A stretch of DNA of 64,000 nucleotides. Source: Bacteroidota bacterium. GTDB lineage: Bacteria; Bacteroidota; Bacteroidia; Bacteroidales; Prolixibacteraceae. The stretch covers positions 24,967 to 88,966 of the forward strand of contig JAJRSD010000083.1 in NCBI GenBank assembly GCA_024278975.1, in the 5' to 3' direction. The position numbers and the translations under genes were made by a program. The notes beneath the pieces are model-generated. The model searched no databases, was not told the origin of the DNA, and saw nothing but the letters and a program-made list of their open reading frames with translations. This document shows positions 26,577 through 38,780 of this stretch, piece by piece (position 1 is the stretch's first letter; every line of letters starts with the position of its first letter).

Positions 26577-28014
26577 CATTTAAATAGTGGTTGTAATTGC
26601 TTAAAACCCGTGAAACATAATTATAAGCCTCCTCTCCACGGCAATAACCAAACCTGCAAACGGGGTCTTTATAGTATTTTTCTGATGATTTATTTAAGAG
26701 GAAGAAATCAACATTATCAGTCCAAATCAATCTGTTTTTTCCATATTTATCTGCCAAACGTTGCGCATCTTTAACGTGTCCCATCCCGATATTGTAGGAT
26801 GCCAGCACAAATTTCACACGTTCAGTCGAATCGGGAATAGCTTCCATAAACTGCTTGTTTAACCAGTTCATCAAAAAAATTCCGGCTTTAATATTCTGTT
26901 TCGGCTCGCGACAATCTTCAACGCCAAACCGTTTTGCTGTTGACGGCATAATTTGCATTAATCCGCAGGCTCCTGCCCACGAACCGGCATCGGGTTTAAA
27001 CCGCGATTCGTTATAAATAATTGCTGAAATAAGCCGCCAATCCCAGCCATACTGCGCCGATACTTTTTTTACCGTATCGTCGAATTTAGAAATTTTGCCC
27101 CCCGAAATGCTATGGAAATTACTATCCATTCGCCCTGCAATTCGCGAACTCACAAAATATTTATGATACAGTATTTTATACTTTTTCGATTTCTTAAAAT
27201 TCGAAATCCAGTTGTCAATATAATTTTTCCATTCACCCGAACCTTTCCGAACTGCCCATGCAATATTCTGATTAAAACTAATTGCCAGCGACACGTCTAA
27301 ATTTGGGTAGTATGTTTTATTCAGGTTAGCAATATTTTCGTCACAAACTGCGTAATCTATTTTGCCTTTTGCAACTTGAGCCACCAATTGTTCAACTCCA
27401 AAAATTGTGTCTTCCACAATCTCAATTCTGCTGCCAATCTCTTCCGACAAATTTTGTAACCGGTTAAAATACGAGGAATTTTTCTGAACGTATATTTTCT
27501 TGTTTGCCAACTCTAAAGTAGAACTGATAAAACAAGTGTCAGAATCATGTTTCGCCCTCTGAACCAGTACTTGTTTAGTTTGATATATTGGAACAGTAAA
27601 ATCAATTAATTTACTTCGTTCTTTGGTTATGGTTAAATTCTTTGCAACCAAATCAAATCGTCCACTTTTCAATCCATCAAAAGTTTCGCTCAAACTATTT
27701 AGCACGCTTATTTCTATTTTAACGCCTAACTCTTTGGCCAATTCTTGCAACATTTCGTATTTAAAACCCATCGGTTTACCTCGGTAAACAAAGTAGTTTG
27801 TAGAGTTATAATCTACCACAGCTTTTAAAATGCCGGTATCTTTTATTCGCTGCAAATCATTATGTCTTTCGATAATTAAATCGGTATTATTGTTTTTGTT
27901 TTGTTTTTTAGAGTTGCATGAAACAACGAAACCTAACATGGTAAAAATGAGGATTACTTTAAGGAGAGAATATCTATATTTTAGAAAATAGTTCATTAAT
28001 CGTAAAATGCCCAC
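26563..28014 (-). CDS. mltF: MltF-like lytic transglycosylase (SBP_bac_3 + SLT domains)
   Basis: KDTGILKAVVDYNSTNYFVYRGKPMGFKYEMLQELAKELGV; SLT region SAIIYNESRFKPDAGSWAGACGLMQIMPSTAKRFG. Confidence 0.92.
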   Translation of the reverse strand: MGILRLMNYFLKYRYSLLKVILIFTMLGFVVSCNSKKQNKNNNTDLIIERHNDLQRIKDTGILKAVVDYNSTNYFVYRGKPMGFKYEMLQELAKELGVKIEISVLNSLSETFDGLKSGRFDLVAKNLTITKERSKLIDFTVPIYQTKQVLVQRAKHDSDTCFISSTLELANKKIYVQKNSSYFNRLQNLSEEIGSRIEIVEDTIFGVEQLVAQVAKGKIDYAVCDENIANLNKTYYPNLDVSLAISFNQNIAWAVRKGSGEWKNYIDNWISNFKKSKKYKILYHKYFVSSRIAGRMDSNFHSISGGKISKFDDTVKKVSAQYGWDWRLISAIIYNESRFKPDAGSWAGACGLMQIMPSTAKRFGVEDCREPKQNIKAGIFLMNWLNKQFMEAIPDSTERVKFVLASYNIGMGHVKDAQRLADKYGKNRLIWTDNVDFFLLNKSSEKYYKDPVCRFGYCRGEEAYNYVSRVLSNYNHYLNVIPK

Positions 28015-29939
28015 GAAACGCCAAGTCTGAAAGTTGACCGATTCATTGGGTAATATGGAGTTGTAATATACACTTTATGAATGAATTCGGAGCCAATATT
28101 CATCATTTTAAAAAATAGCCGGGTTCTTTTTAGCCTGATAGTTGCATAAACATCTATATACGGATAGTCTCCGTATTTCTTTTCATTTTGAAGATGAAAC
28201 AGTCCGGTTGAAGGTTGGTATGCGTCGGCATAATACTCAGTATTGTATCGGGTATCAATTCCAATCTGGGAAAACAGCACTTTCGAAACTACAAATTTAT
28301 AGTACGCCGAAACAAAAGCCGACAAGTCAGGCAAATGAATTAGTTCCTGGTTTGAGGATTTTTGCCATAACACACGAGTTCTGAAATGCAGGTTTTTGTA
28401 ATTGAAATCTTTATCGAAGTTGGCAGAAAGAACAACTATCTTTTTTGATGTTTGCGTTGGAATACCAAGTGTGTTGTTATAAATAAAATTGTTTAGAATC
28501 TCGTATTTTACACCAACTTCGAGCTTCCGTTTTGCTGATACAAATTTACCGCTCGCAGTCATTGTCTGGGTCATATTGAAATCGTTATTCCATTTAAAAT
28601 GATTCGAATAAAATTCTTCCTGCAATCTGTCGGCAACTATATTATCTATTGAACCGCTAAAAACTAATGCAGCCAGCGAGTCGCCCCAAAAGTTCAGGGG
28701 TTTCGAGATAATTCCATTCAGCTCGGTCTGCCCGGCTCTTCTGCCAAGCAGATATATTTTACCATCAAAATCCCATGTCCAGAACTTACCTGTTTGTCTG
28801 AAAATACCACCTCCCACAAACAGGTTCGAATGTTTAATATTTTGGCGACTGGAAATATATTCTGAAACTCCCGGGGTTGAACCACGTACTAACTCATGCC
28901 CCATAAAAGCCCTTTTCCCAAAAGTTATCTTTTTATTGGCATTTTCGTATTGTTTTAGCTGAATAATATTGTTTAATATATTGTATCGTATGGAGTCTTT
29001 TATGTAGTCATCGCCATAATAACTATTGTCCCAAAAAATACTATCGTGCTGTTCATCCTCAATAAACTCCTGTTTGTACCGCTCGTATTTAACCGAATAA
29101 ATAATTCCAACAATTGGTCTGAAATAATCAGTTGAATCGTTTATAGCTTCATATTTACCCAACTTATATTCTGCATCAGTAAAAAAAAATGTACTGTTAA
29201 AATGGCTGCTGCTTGCACTAAGATTTACTTTTAAATACTCAGAATCCTCAGGCCCCAAAAGCGAACCTTCGTCTTCCAATCCTCCATTTTCCATGTTTTT
29301 GACAACATTCGAAATAAACCCTGAGTTTATACTCAATTCATCTTTACTGTAGCTTGAATAGAGTGTAACAAAATTATTTTTACCTTCCTGATAATTATAT
29401 TGACCCATTGATTTTGCCTGATCAAAACGGAATGTAAAATTTAGATATGGGTTAACATTTTGAGAGTGGATAACATTAAAACGCGTTTCATTTTTCCGCG
29501 ATTTATTTTCACTCTGGCTAAAATCTAATCGGGTATAAGGAGTTGTTGTGTTGTAGTAATCAATGCCTTCGGGTGTTAACATATATGCATCTCGCGATTT
29601 TATAAAGAAATAATTCATGTTTGATTTTCGCCCGGAGAAATCATTATTTAGATAAGGTGCGCCATAATTTCCAAGATACGATGCTGTTAAAACCTTTTTA
29701 AATACCGGATGAAAAATATGATAATAGTCTAACAAAGTATCTAGTTTGGTAGTGTCTTGAAATGCTCCAAACCCACTTACATTCCACAAATGCAATTTAG
29801 GCTCTACCTCCTTTTTTTTTGTCTCTTTCTTTAAATCTCCTTCCTCCATTTCAAAATCCTGCTCGCTCTGAGCATTTATACCCAGCGGAATAAAAACCAT
29901 TAGAAACAGAATTACTGATATGTATTTTACCTTTATCAT
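27996..29939 (-). CDS. Putative porin (outer-membrane beta-barrel)
   Basis: Signal peptide MIKVKYISVILFLMVFIPLGINAQ (start 29939 preferred over 30077); repeated amphipathic strands, C-terminal aromatic. Confidence 0.7.
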   Translation of the reverse strand: MIKVKYISVILFLMVFIPLGINAQSEQDFEMEEGDLKKETKKKEVEPKLHLWNVSGFGAFQDTTKLDTLLDYYHIFHPVFKKVLTASYLGNYGAPYLNNDFSGRKSNMNYFFIKSRDAYMLTPEGIDYYNTTTPYTRLDFSQSENKSRKNETRFNVIHSQNVNPYLNFTFRFDQAKSMGQYNYQEGKNNFVTLYSSYSKDELSINSGFISNVVKNMENGGLEDEGSLLGPEDSEYLKVNLSASSSHFNSTFFFTDAEYKLGKYEAINDSTDYFRPIVGIIYSVKYERYKQEFIEDEQHDSIFWDNSYYGDDYIKDSIRYNILNNIIQLKQYENANKKITFGKRAFMGHELVRGSTPGVSEYISSRQNIKHSNLFVGGGIFRQTGKFWTWDFDGKIYLLGRRAGQTELNGIISKPLNFWGDSLAALVFSGSIDNIVADRLQEEFYSNHFKWNNDFNMTQTMTASGKFVSAKRKLEVGVKYEILNNFIYNNTLGIPTQTSKKIVVLSANFDKDFNYKNLHFRTRVLWQKSSNQELIHLPDLSAFVSAYYKFVVSKVLFSQIGIDTRYNTEYYADAYQPSTGLFHLQNEKKYGDYPYIDVYATIRLKRTRLFFKMMNIGSEFIHKVYITTPYYPMNRSTFRLGVSWAFYD

Positions 29940-30112
29940 GCAATCACAATTTTGCAGCACAAAACTAAAAAAAGCATTGGTGTGAATGATATATCTCGCA
30001 AACTTTTCACTATAATTAACAAGAATAATATTGAGAAGGTAAATTGAATGTTTTATGGCCCATAAAATAGTACCCAACAGTTTTTAACTATTTTTGCCTA
30101 AAATTATTAAAT

Positions 30113-30691
30113 ATGAAATTAGTTTTTGCAACAAATAACCTACATAAACTCGAGGAGTTACAGGCAATTATTGGCGATAGAATAAAACTTTTAAGTTTAA
30201 AAGATATCGGGTGTTCCGAAGAAATTCCGGAGGAACAACCAACTCTGGAAGGAAATGCCAAGCAAAAATCGACCTATGTTTTCGAAAAATATGGCTACCC
30301 ATGTTTTGCCGACGATACCGGTTTAGAGATTGAAGCACTTAATGGCGAGCCTGGAGTTTACTCGGCTAGATACGCAGGGGAAGAGAAAAGTGCTGAGACA
30401 AACATGAATAAAGTTCTCGAAAAACTCGCAAATAAAAATAACCGAAATGCACGCTTTAGAACTGTAATTTCGTTAATTATTAATGGTGCTGAGAATCAGT
30501 TTGAAGGAGTTGTTGAGGGCAAAATTCTTACCGGTAAAAAGGGAGATTCGGGTTTTGGATACGACCCTATTTTCCAACCAAATGGTTTCGAAACAACTTT
30601 TGCAGAGATGAATATTACTGATAAAAATAAAATTAGCCACCGTGGCAGAGCGGTGGAAAAACTGGTTAAATATCTTCAAACAATTTCATGA
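30113..30691 (+). CDS. rdgB: XTP/dITP diphosphatase (non-canonical purine NTP pyrophosphatase)
   Basis: [70 protein letters not shown]. Confidence 0.95.
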   Translation: MKLVFATNNLHKLEELQAIIGDRIKLLSLKDIGCSEEIPEEQPTLEGNAKQKSTYVFEKYGYPCFADDTGLEIEALNGEPGVYSARYAGEEKSAETNMNKVLEKLANKNNRNARFRTVISLIINGAENQFEGVVEGKILTGKKGDSGFGYDPIFQPNGFETTFAEMNITDKNKISHRGRAVEKLVKYLQTIS

Positions 30692-33684
30692 AGAAAAAGG
30701 AATACCTACTTTTAATATTAGTTGTAATCTTAGCTTTTTGGCAGGTATTCTTCTTGCAAAACGGAATGAAATGGGATTTTGTAGATGCGTTTCTTCCATC
30801 GCGGTATTTTTTTTCTGAGTCGATATTAAACAATCAATTTCCCCTTTGGAATCCGTATCTCCTTTATGGAACTCCCATTTATGCCGATCTTGTTTCGGTT
30901 TTTAACCCTGAGTTTTGGATTGTTGGCAATATGTTTGGATACTCAAATATTACCCTGCAATTTGTCTATTTGTCATATGTTTTTATAGCCGGAATATCAT
31001 TCTTTTACTTCCTGAAACAGTTCGGTACCGGCTACAAATTATCGGTTGGATTGTCGGTTGCGTACATGCTTTCGGGATTAAGTATCGGCAATGCGCAACA
31101 CCTTGCATTTGTTGCTGGCTATGCAATTTTGCCTTTCGTAATCGCATGCTATTTTCAACTTGTCAAACAGATAACCCGACCCAATATAATTCGTTTTTTA
31201 ATTGCACTTTTTTTTATGATTTACAGTGGCTATCCGGGGCTTACAATTATTCTTGGATACTTTCTGTTAACCATTTTTATTTACTACTTAATAGTAAATT
31301 GGACCGATAAAAGTTATATCAAAAAACTACTGATTTATCATTCTTTTATAATCGTAATTGTAACTCTTTTTAGTTCGGTACTAATTTTATCGTACTTTCA
31401 AATCTCTCCGTTTTTAAGCAGGTTTGGTGGACTTCCCATCGATTTGGCACAAAAACATCCCTTCTCGATAAAATCTGTTTTGTCGTTTATTTTGCCAATG
31501 GCAACTGGTAACGATGCTCAGTATTTTGGAACCGATACTTCTATGTCGAACGGTTATTGGGGAATAATCAGCCTGATTCTGTTTATATTCAGTTTAACAA
31601 AAAAAGCTAAAAACAAAGAGTCGTATTTAATATTGTTTCTTGGTGTATTTTCTTTGTTCGCCTCGTTTGGCAGCCAGTTTTTTTTACGCGAATTACTTTA
31701 CAATTTTGCTCCTCTGATGGCTATGTTTAAGTATCCATCCATTTTCAGGGCATTTGCAATTTTTAGTTTTTTAGCATCTATTGGCATCAATTTAAACTTA
31801 TCGAAATTAACCGGAGTCGATAGGAAAAAGCTCCAAATAATTTCAGCTTTAATTATTGGTGCAATTTTATTTTTTGTTTGGCAGGCAGTTGGGAAAGTAG
31901 AACAATTTGCATTTTTTAATTCTGAAAAAAACTTTGCCGATGAGATTCTGAGTTCAACCCGTTTCGACAATATAATTTTTCAGGGACTCATTCAAATTAT
32001 TATCGTAACGGTTTTTATGTTGTTAACCGGTAAAGCTAAAACCCATAAATATTTTTCGGCAGCCATACTTTTTTTGTTTATTTCTGATGGTATTATTTCC
32101 ACGCAATTAAACATTTATTACACTGTTGTTGGTAAAACTAATCCAATCGAATTTTCGAAATATCTTAAATCGTCGCCCAAAGGTTTTCCTGTTCCGGAGT
32201 TAAATCCCATTGAAGAGAATTCAGATAAAAATGCGCGAAATGATTTTATATGGATGAATAATAATGTTTTTCCCAAAAGAGTTACATTCGACGGGTTGGT
32301 TGCATTTAAGTTAGATGGATACATGAATCTTGCTGATAATCACCCCGATTTGCTGAATGCAATTAAAAAAGAAGCTGTAGTTTATTTCTCCGACGATATC
32401 AGAAAGAACTCATCGATTGATAAATTTAAAACGAATACGGTTTTTTTTAATGATTTAGATTACAATAACTTATCGGAGCAAAATTTATGTTCCGATAAAA
32501 ATGACCAGCTAAATATTATCGGTTTTTCGCCAACTAAAATTGAAATCAAAACAAAGACAAGTTTCCCCGAACTACTTACATATCAGCAAAACTTTTATAA
32601 AGGCTGGGCAGTTTATATCGATGGTGTGGAGCAAAATTTACTGAACGGGAACTTTGCTCACATGGCTGTATTTCTGCCACCCGGCGAACACATTGTTGTT
32701 TTTAAATATGCAAACCCATCAATTAAAATTGCATTTTATTTTGGCATTTTTATTCTGTTAGTTTTAGCAGTATTCTATGTTCGCTACTTTATAACAGACC
32801 ACCCCCACAAGAAAAACCGCGTAGTAATAATCTTAGTTTTTGGTGTCATTCTTTTTATTCTGATTAGTACCGTTAACAGGTATTTTTATGGGAAAAACAA
32901 GTTGGGATTAACACCGGTAATTATTGAAAAAGTTGAAACCTGGAAGGCAAAGTATGGCGGTGATATTCAGATTTTCTTGAGTACGCAGCAACAAAAGTTG
33001 AAAAGTTCGGTGGCTGCCGATAAAATTTGTTTTATCAGCGAAACAACAAACATCTCGGAACTCAGCTATTTTTTGATGAATACAGAAAGTAAATATTTTG
33101 CTTTTGCCTGGCAGGGCAGTGTAATACTTGATGAAATTTTTGAGCTTATTTATTCGTTTTACCCAACTGTTATAAATCAGGAAAAAGGTAATAACTCGGG
33201 TGTTATTTTGCTCGAAAAAAGTATCGAAAAGCAAAACTACACTTTCATTCAAACTTTTGAACCCGAAAATTCGGCAGCAAAAATACGGAACGATATCAGA
33301 ATTAAGATAGATTCTGTAAGTGGAAATCACTCTTATTTTTACAATGCCGATGATGAGTGGGGTACAACAGCAAAAATTCCCTTAAAAAAAGAATTTACTG
33401 GTCTTGAAAAAATTACAATACTCGTAGATTTTTTGATCGAAAAAGAGATAGCTGAAATTCCTTTGGTTTTTTCAATTGAACGCGATGGGGAACCGCTCCT
33501 TTATCAGGTTTCAAAAATTGATAAATTTGCGAAGGACACCGGACAATGGACACGAGCAGTTTTTACGATTAATGTAGAGTTTGAATTAAACGAAGGCGAT
33601 TTAATAATAGCCTATTTATGGAATAAAAATAAAATACGTTTTCAAATAGACAACCTGAAAATAAAATTTAGTCATTCAAAATAA
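30688..33684 (+). CDS. YfhO-like polytopic membrane protein
   Basis: [87 protein letters not shown] overlap with rdgB. Confidence 0.8.
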   Translation: MKKKEYLLLILVVILAFWQVFFLQNGMKWDFVDAFLPSRYFFSESILNNQFPLWNPYLLYGTPIYADLVSVFNPEFWIVGNMFGYSNITLQFVYLSYVFIAGISFFYFLKQFGTGYKLSVGLSVAYMLSGLSIGNAQHLAFVAGYAILPFVIACYFQLVKQITRPNIIRFLIALFFMIYSGYPGLTIILGYFLLTIFIYYLIVNWTDKSYIKKLLIYHSFIIVIVTLFSSVLILSYFQISPFLSRFGGLPIDLAQKHPFSIKSVLSFILPMATGNDAQYFGTDTSMSNGYWGIISLILFIFSLTKKAKNKESYLILFLGVFSLFASFGSQFFLRELLYNFAPLMAMFKYPSIFRAFAIFSFLASIGINLNLSKLTGVDRKKLQIISALIIGAILFFVWQAVGKVEQFAFFNSEKNFADEILSSTRFDNIIFQGLIQIIIVTVFMLLTGKAKTHKYFSAAILFLFISDGIISTQLNIYYTVVGKTNPIEFSKYLKSSPKGFPVPELNPIEENSDKNARNDFIWMNNNVFPKRVTFDGLVAFKLDGYMNLADNHPDLLNAIKKEAVVYFSDDIRKNSSIDKFKTNTVFFNDLDYNNLSEQNLCSDKNDQLNIIGFSPTKIEIKTKTSFPELLTYQQNFYKGWAVYIDGVEQNLLNGNFAHMAVFLPPGEHIVVFKYANPSIKIAFYFGIFILLVLAVFYVRYFITDHPHKKNRVVIILVFGVILFILISTVNRYFYGKNKLGLTPVIIEKVETWKAKYGGDIQIFLSTQQQKLKSSVAADKICFISETTNISELSYFLMNTESKYFAFAWQGSVILDEIFELIYSFYPTVINQEKGNNSGVILLEKSIEKQNYTFIQTFEPENSAAKIRNDIRIKIDSVSGNHSYFYNADDEWGTTAKIPLKKEFTGLEKITILVDFLIEKEIAEIPLVFSIERDGEPLLYQVSKIDKFAKDTGQWTRAVFTINVEFELNEGDLIIAYLWNKNKIRFQIDNLKIKFSHSK

Positions 33685-33738
33685 ATAGTGCTCTTTTTTC
33701 GTTATTTTACTTGTTATAACTGTGATTAGAAAAATCTT

Positions 33739-36057
33739 ATGCAAAAATATATACTTTTAATTATTCTTGGAATTGCATTTTATATAACGAATGCACAAAG
33801 TAAAGCTGGTTCGTGGAAAGATTATCTCTCTTATTCAAACGCCACAAAAGTTGCCATTTCGCCCGAAAAAATATTCTGTGTAACCGATGGAGGATTGTTC
33901 TATTTCGATACTCAGGATAATAGTATTAATAAAGTTTCGGGACAAGTTGCCCTCTCCGATTTTGGAATTAAAACAATTGCTTTTAGCAAAGAAAACAGCG
34001 TGTTGGTTGTGGCGTATAAAAACAGCAACATCGATTTAATTTACGAAAACGGAAACGTTATTAATCTTTCGGATATTAAACGGAAACAAGTAACAGGAGA
34101 TAAATCTATTAACAATATTTCGTTTTCGGGAAATGAAGCTTTTTTATCTACCGGAATTGGAATTGTAGTTATAAATCTGGATAAAAAGGAGATTAAAGAC
34201 ACGTATCTGATTGGAGATGAGGGAAATGCTTTGGCGGTAAATGATATTGCAATTTATAACAAATACATTTATGCCGCTACCGATAATGGTTTACGAATGG
34301 CCGATAAAGAGGGGACAAATTTGCTTGATTTTAACAATTGGAGTCGTGTTAAAGACATTCCGCATTCTGCCGATATTTTTAATCAACTGGAAGTACACGT
34401 AGGAAAACTAATTGCAAATTATACTCCTGAAGAGTGGTATCAGGATGAAATGTACTTTTTAAATGGTGATGTGTGGGAATTATATTTACCCGAAATAAGA
34501 TATGCCTTTGATATTCAAACTGCTGGAGATTATATGACTATTGCCAGTAGAGATGCAGTTTTTGTGATTGATGAAAATGACAATATTGTGGGAAAAATAA
34601 GTCATTACCAGTTTGGCGACGAGCGGGTTTCTCCCATAAAACCTAAAAGTGCCGGAGTTTCTAACGAAGGTTCCGTTTGGATTGCTGACTCCGAAAATGT
34701 TCTTGTTCGTATTAGTGACAGCAATTTCGAAAAGGCATTTCCGAGTGGTCCACTCGATAACGATGTGTTTTCGTTGTACCAATCCAATTCCGGTCTTTGG
34801 ATTTCTCCGGGAGGATTAATCGGTTGGGAAGCACCCCGGTTTCAACGTTTTGGTAACGACGTGTGGGATTACTTTACTAAAAATAGTAATCCTGAATTAG
34901 ATGGCTTTTTTAATATTCTTTCTATTGCTGTTGATCCGCTTGACGAGAATCATTTTTTTGTTGCAAGCTGGGGTGGCGGGCTTCTGGAATATCAAAACGA
35001 CGAGTTTGTTAAGCGTTATACAAATAATAATAGTCCGCTTGAAACTGCTTTGCCGCAACAACCCGATGAACCTTATGTGCGAATTGGTGGTCTCGACTTC
35101 GATACGGAAGGAAATTTATGGATAACTAATGCAGCGGTTGCCCATAATTTACATAAACTTTCACCAGCGGGCGAGTGGGAATCTTTTGTTTTACCCAAGA
35201 TTGCTAATCTTTGGAATACAGGCGAAGTACTTGTAAATAAGTACGACGACAAATGGGTTCTTGTTCTTCGTGGAAACGATATTTATGTTGCCGATAAAAC
35301 CGGAAAGAACCGGAAACAGTTGTTGGTAACATCATATTTTAACAACGGGCAAAGCGAAATTTATAACCGGATGAATGATGTTTATTCCATTGCAGAAGAC
35401 AACAAGGGTGCCATTTGGGTTGGCACTTCGAAAGGAGTTGCGCTTTATAACAGTCCTTCGCGAATTTGGGATTCGGAAACAATGTATGCAACTCAGCCGA
35501 GTTTAGATTTAAACGATGGTGTTTACCATCCATTATTAGCAACCGAAACTGTTACTGCAATTGCTGTTGACGGGGCAAATCGTAAATGGTTTGGCACAAA
35601 AGAATCGGGAGTATTTTTAATTTCAGAAAATGGAGATAAAGAAGTTCTACACTTTACAAAAGATAATAGTCCGCTACTTTCGAACCAGATAAATGCAATT
35701 TCCATTAATCAAAAATCTGGTGAATTATTTTTTGGAACCGACAAAGGATTAATCTCTTACCAAGGCAATGCAATTAGCGGAAAAGCAACATACGACAATG
35801 TTTATGTTTATCCGAACCCGGTTAGAGAAACCTACGATGGACCAATTACTGTAACAGGTTTAATCGAGAATACCGATATTAAAATTACCGATATTAGCGG
35901 CAACCTGGTTTATAAAACTACCTCGCTGGGAGGGCAAGCAGTTTGGGATGGTACTAACTTAAACGGAAATCGCGTTAAAACAGGAGTGTATCTTGTATTT
36001 TGTAACGATGAGAATGGTGAAGAAACACACATTACAAAACTACTGTTTATAAATTAG
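33739..36057 (+). CDS. porZ: PorZ-like type IX secretion beta-propeller protein with C-terminal sorting-like domain
   Basis: SWKDYLSYSNATKVAISPEKIFCVTDGGLFYFD N-terminal propeller; C-term VYVYPNPVRETYDGPITVTGL..TDISGNLVYKT. Confidence 0.75.
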   Translation: MQKYILLIILGIAFYITNAQSKAGSWKDYLSYSNATKVAISPEKIFCVTDGGLFYFDTQDNSINKVSGQVALSDFGIKTIAFSKENSVLVVAYKNSNIDLIYENGNVINLSDIKRKQVTGDKSINNISFSGNEAFLSTGIGIVVINLDKKEIKDTYLIGDEGNALAVNDIAIYNKYIYAATDNGLRMADKEGTNLLDFNNWSRVKDIPHSADIFNQLEVHVGKLIANYTPEEWYQDEMYFLNGDVWELYLPEIRYAFDIQTAGDYMTIASRDAVFVIDENDNIVGKISHYQFGDERVSPIKPKSAGVSNEGSVWIADSENVLVRISDSNFEKAFPSGPLDNDVFSLYQSNSGLWISPGGLIGWEAPRFQRFGNDVWDYFTKNSNPELDGFFNILSIAVDPLDENHFFVASWGGGLLEYQNDEFVKRYTNNNSPLETALPQQPDEPYVRIGGLDFDTEGNLWITNAAVAHNLHKLSPAGEWESFVLPKIANLWNTGEVLVNKYDDKWVLVLRGNDIYVADKTGKNRKQLLVTSYFNNGQSEIYNRMNDVYSIAEDNKGAIWVGTSKGVALYNSPSRIWDSETMYATQPSLDLNDGVYHPLLATETVTAIAVDGANRKWFGTKESGVFLISENGDKEVLHFTKDNSPLLSNQINAISINQKSGELFFGTDKGLISYQGNAISGKATYDNVYVYPNPVRETYDGPITVTGLIENTDIKITDISGNLVYKTTSLGGQAVWDGTNLNGNRVKTGVYLVFCNDENGEETHITKLLFIN

Positions 36058-36168
36058 TACACTGTCAGAATTCGTTATGAGATAATAAACCAGTATATTT
36101 TCCCAGATGTTATTACTTGAAGTAAATTAATTCTTGAATCTCATTTTTATTATACTTTTACTCAGCTT

Positions 36169-37677
36169 ATGAAGAATATTTTATTTTTACTGATATTCGT
36201 TTGTGGCGTTTTTTTAGTTTCAGCGCAAACTACAGCACCAAAATACGAATTCCGTGCAGTGTGGGTGGCAACAGTTGTAAATATCGATTGGCCATCGAAA
36301 CCGGGACTTTCAACAAAAGAGCAGCAAAACGAAATTATTACGATTTTAGATACTCAGCAAAAACTGGGAATGAATGCAATTATTTTGCAAATACGCCCGG
36401 CGGCTGATGCTCTATATAAATCGGATTTAGAACCCTGGTCGAAATATTTAAGCGGAACTCAGGGACAGCCACCAAAACCTTTTTACGACCCACTGGAATT
36501 TTGGATAAAAGAGTGCCATAAACGCGGAATGGAACTACACGCCTGGCTAAATCCATATCGGGTGGCACAAAAATATACACAGCCACTTGCTGCAAACCAC
36601 GTTGCATTTGCTCATCCCGATTGGATTTTAAAATATGGGAACAAGCTTTATTTCGACCCGGGACTGCCGGAAACACGTGCTTTTGTTACTAAAGTCGTAA
36701 AAGATATTGTTGTGCGTTACGATGTCGATGCTATTCATTTCGACGACTATTTTTATCCATATCCGTTAAAAGATGAGTTCCCTGATTCTACTTCGTTTGC
36801 AAAATATAATCAGGCATTCAAGTTTGAAAGTAAGGCAGAGTGGCGGCGTAAAAATGTTGACACTCTCATTAAAATGCTGAACGATACAATAAAAGCTGTA
36901 AAACCCTGGGTGAAATTTGGAATCAGTCCGTTTGGTGTTTGGCGAAATAGTAGCGACGATCCACGCGGCTCCGACACAAAAGCCGGTACAACAAACTACG
37001 ACCAACTTTATGCCGATGTAATTAAATGGCAGGAAAATGGTTGGATTGATTATCTGCTACCTCAACTTTACTGGCAAATCGGACACCCAACAGTCGATTT
37101 TAAAATGCTGGCAAACTGGTGGGCAAATCATTCTTATAACCGTGCAATGTATATTGGGCAGGCGCTCTATAAAATAAACTCATCATCAAAAATAAAAGAG
37201 TGGGCAACAACCAACGAAATACCCAAACAAGTTAGGTTGCTTCGGACGATTCCTAAAATTCAGGGTTCGGCATTTTATAGCTGCAAACATTTTAAAAGAG
37301 ATTTACTTGGATTTCAGGATAGTTTGATGCTTAACTTGTATAACACTCCGGCAATTATTCCGCCAATGAGTTGGATTGATAATCAACCTCCGCAACCAGT
37401 TCGTAAATTTAAAAAGAGAGGTAAAAAAGTTAAATGGAAAGTTTTTGAAACTTTAAACGAAATGGATAAACCCAATTTATTTGTAATTTATTTGAATGTG
37501 CAGGGTTCGGTATTCGACCCTAATAACAGTGAACTTATTTATAAAATTACCGATGGTAAGGAATTCAAATTTTCAAAATTCAACAAAAAAAAGAAAAAAT
37601 ACGAGGTGCGAATTTCGGTATTAGACAGACTGCATAACGAGAGTGAAATCAGTAACCCGGTAGTATTAAAATTATAA
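36169..37677 (+). CDS. GHL10/DUF187-type glycoside hydrolase-like protein
   Basis: EFRAVWVATVVNIDWPSKPGLS, NAIILQIRPAADALY, ELHAWLNPYRVA, VDAIHFDDYFYPYP. Confidence 0.9.
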   Translation: MKNILFLLIFVCGVFLVSAQTTAPKYEFRAVWVATVVNIDWPSKPGLSTKEQQNEIITILDTQQKLGMNAIILQIRPAADALYKSDLEPWSKYLSGTQGQPPKPFYDPLEFWIKECHKRGMELHAWLNPYRVAQKYTQPLAANHVAFAHPDWILKYGNKLYFDPGLPETRAFVTKVVKDIVVRYDVDAIHFDDYFYPYPLKDEFPDSTSFAKYNQAFKFESKAEWRRKNVDTLIKMLNDTIKAVKPWVKFGISPFGVWRNSSDDPRGSDTKAGTTNYDQLYADVIKWQENGWIDYLLPQLYWQIGHPTVDFKMLANWWANHSYNRAMYIGQALYKINSSSKIKEWATTNEIPKQVRLLRTIPKIQGSAFYSCKHFKRDLLGFQDSLMLNLYNTPAIIPPMSWIDNQPPQPVRKFKKRGKKVKWKVFETLNEMDKPNLFVIYLNVQGSVFDPNNSELIYKITDGKEFKFSKFNKKKKKYEVRISVLDRLHNESEISNPVVLKL

Positions 37678-37684
37678 TTTCCCC

Positions 37685-38083
37685 CTATCCCGGAGCCAAT
37701 ATATTAAACGGATAAACAGGCAGGTTTCGTAATATCCAAAACAGAATAATAATTACGAGAATAATCCAGGGTGTACTTTTAAAATAAAAAATATTGGGAA
37801 GTTTCCATCTGAATTTCTTATTCAGAAATGCAAAAGAGTAGTGATAAATAAGTAAAAATACAGCCGGTAAAAACAGAAAATTATTGTCCACAACCCCCGC
37901 AAAATTTAGATGCAATAAACTGTGAATTGCACGTTGCGAACCGCATCCCGGACAATAATATCCGGTAACAGTATGAAAAACACATTTCGGAAATATTTCA
38001 TGTTTAGCAGGATTTAGTATAAAAAAAAGAACTGCCATTGCTGCAAAAACAATCAGCAGTACTAAATTTATAATTTTTTTCAT
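37685..38083 (-). CDS. DUF2752-type membrane protein
   Basis: CVFHTVTGYYCPGCGSQRAIHSLLHLNF. Confidence 0.85.
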   Translation of the reverse strand: MKKIINLVLLIVFAAMAVLFFILNPAKHEIFPKCVFHTVTGYYCPGCGSQRAIHSLLHLNFAGVVDNNFLFLPAVFLLIYHYSFAFLNKKFRWKLPNIFYFKSTPWIILVIIILFWILRNLPVYPFNILAPG

Positions 38084-38112
38084 TCTTATACCAATTTATG
38101 GTTATTTTGGTA

Positions 38113-38403
38113 TTACATATCAAGACCATTTGCCCAAAAAGCAGTTACACCTGCAAATAAAATTACAAGCAAATAAATTACCAGTCCCGAAATCCCTATT
38201 GCAAAAGCAACCCATGCCCAGGTTTTAGCATTTTTACTTGAACTTTGCGCACCGGCAAAATCTCCGGCAGCCCATTTCGAATTTACCTGCGCTGCAAAAA
38301 TTATTGAAATAATACCAAACGGCAAACAACATAAAATGGTGGTAATAATTGCAAATGCTAAATAGTTCGGCGGAGGTGATTGTTGTTGTAATTGTTCATT
38401 CAT
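38113..38403 (-). CDS. CD225/dispanin-like small membrane protein
   Basis: PPNYLAFAIITTILCCLPFGIISIIFAAQVNSKWAAGDFAGAQSSSKNAKTWAWVA; start 38403 preferred over 38532. Confidence 0.85.
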   Translation of the reverse strand: MNEQLQQQSPPPNYLAFAIITTILCCLPFGIISIIFAAQVNSKWAAGDFAGAQSSSKNAKTWAWVAFAIGISGLVIYLLVILFAGVTAFWANGLDM

Positions 38404-38643
38404 AATAAAATATTTAAAGATGATAATTAACAAATGTAAGGTTTGAGTTTTAAAAATGATATTTTTTTTACAATAAAATAGTTTCACAATTTGAAACAGA
38501 AAAACTAACCCCAGAGAACACAGAGAAAACACAGAGCTTTAAAAACGCAAAAATAGTTAAAACTGAAAAATCAGTTAATAAACTGAAAACATAGTTGCAA
38601 AACTGAAAAATCAGTTGTATGTTTGTTCTGTGATTATATTTCC

Positions 38644-38706
38644 GTCATGCCGAATTCATTTCAGTATCTTTCGATTTAACAGATCCTGAAACAAGTTCGG
38701 GATGAC
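38644..38706. repeat. Palindromic intergenic repeat GTCATGCCGAATTCATTTCAGTATCT...AGATCCTGAAACAAGTTCGGGATGAC
   Basis: 26-bp arms, about 20/26 paired; related to 11074..11099. Confidence 0.7.
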
Positions 38707-38780
38707 GAAGAAAATAGCACCTGATACTTTTGAATCTTGATACTTGTGTCTTTTATCTAATTGTCTCAAAGTCTAAAAAA

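Noticed and set aside
38113-38403. CD225/dispanin-like protein as an anti-phage factor
   Set aside because: Interferon-induced CD225 analogy only; such small proteins are common in bacteria and no defence genes are adjacent.
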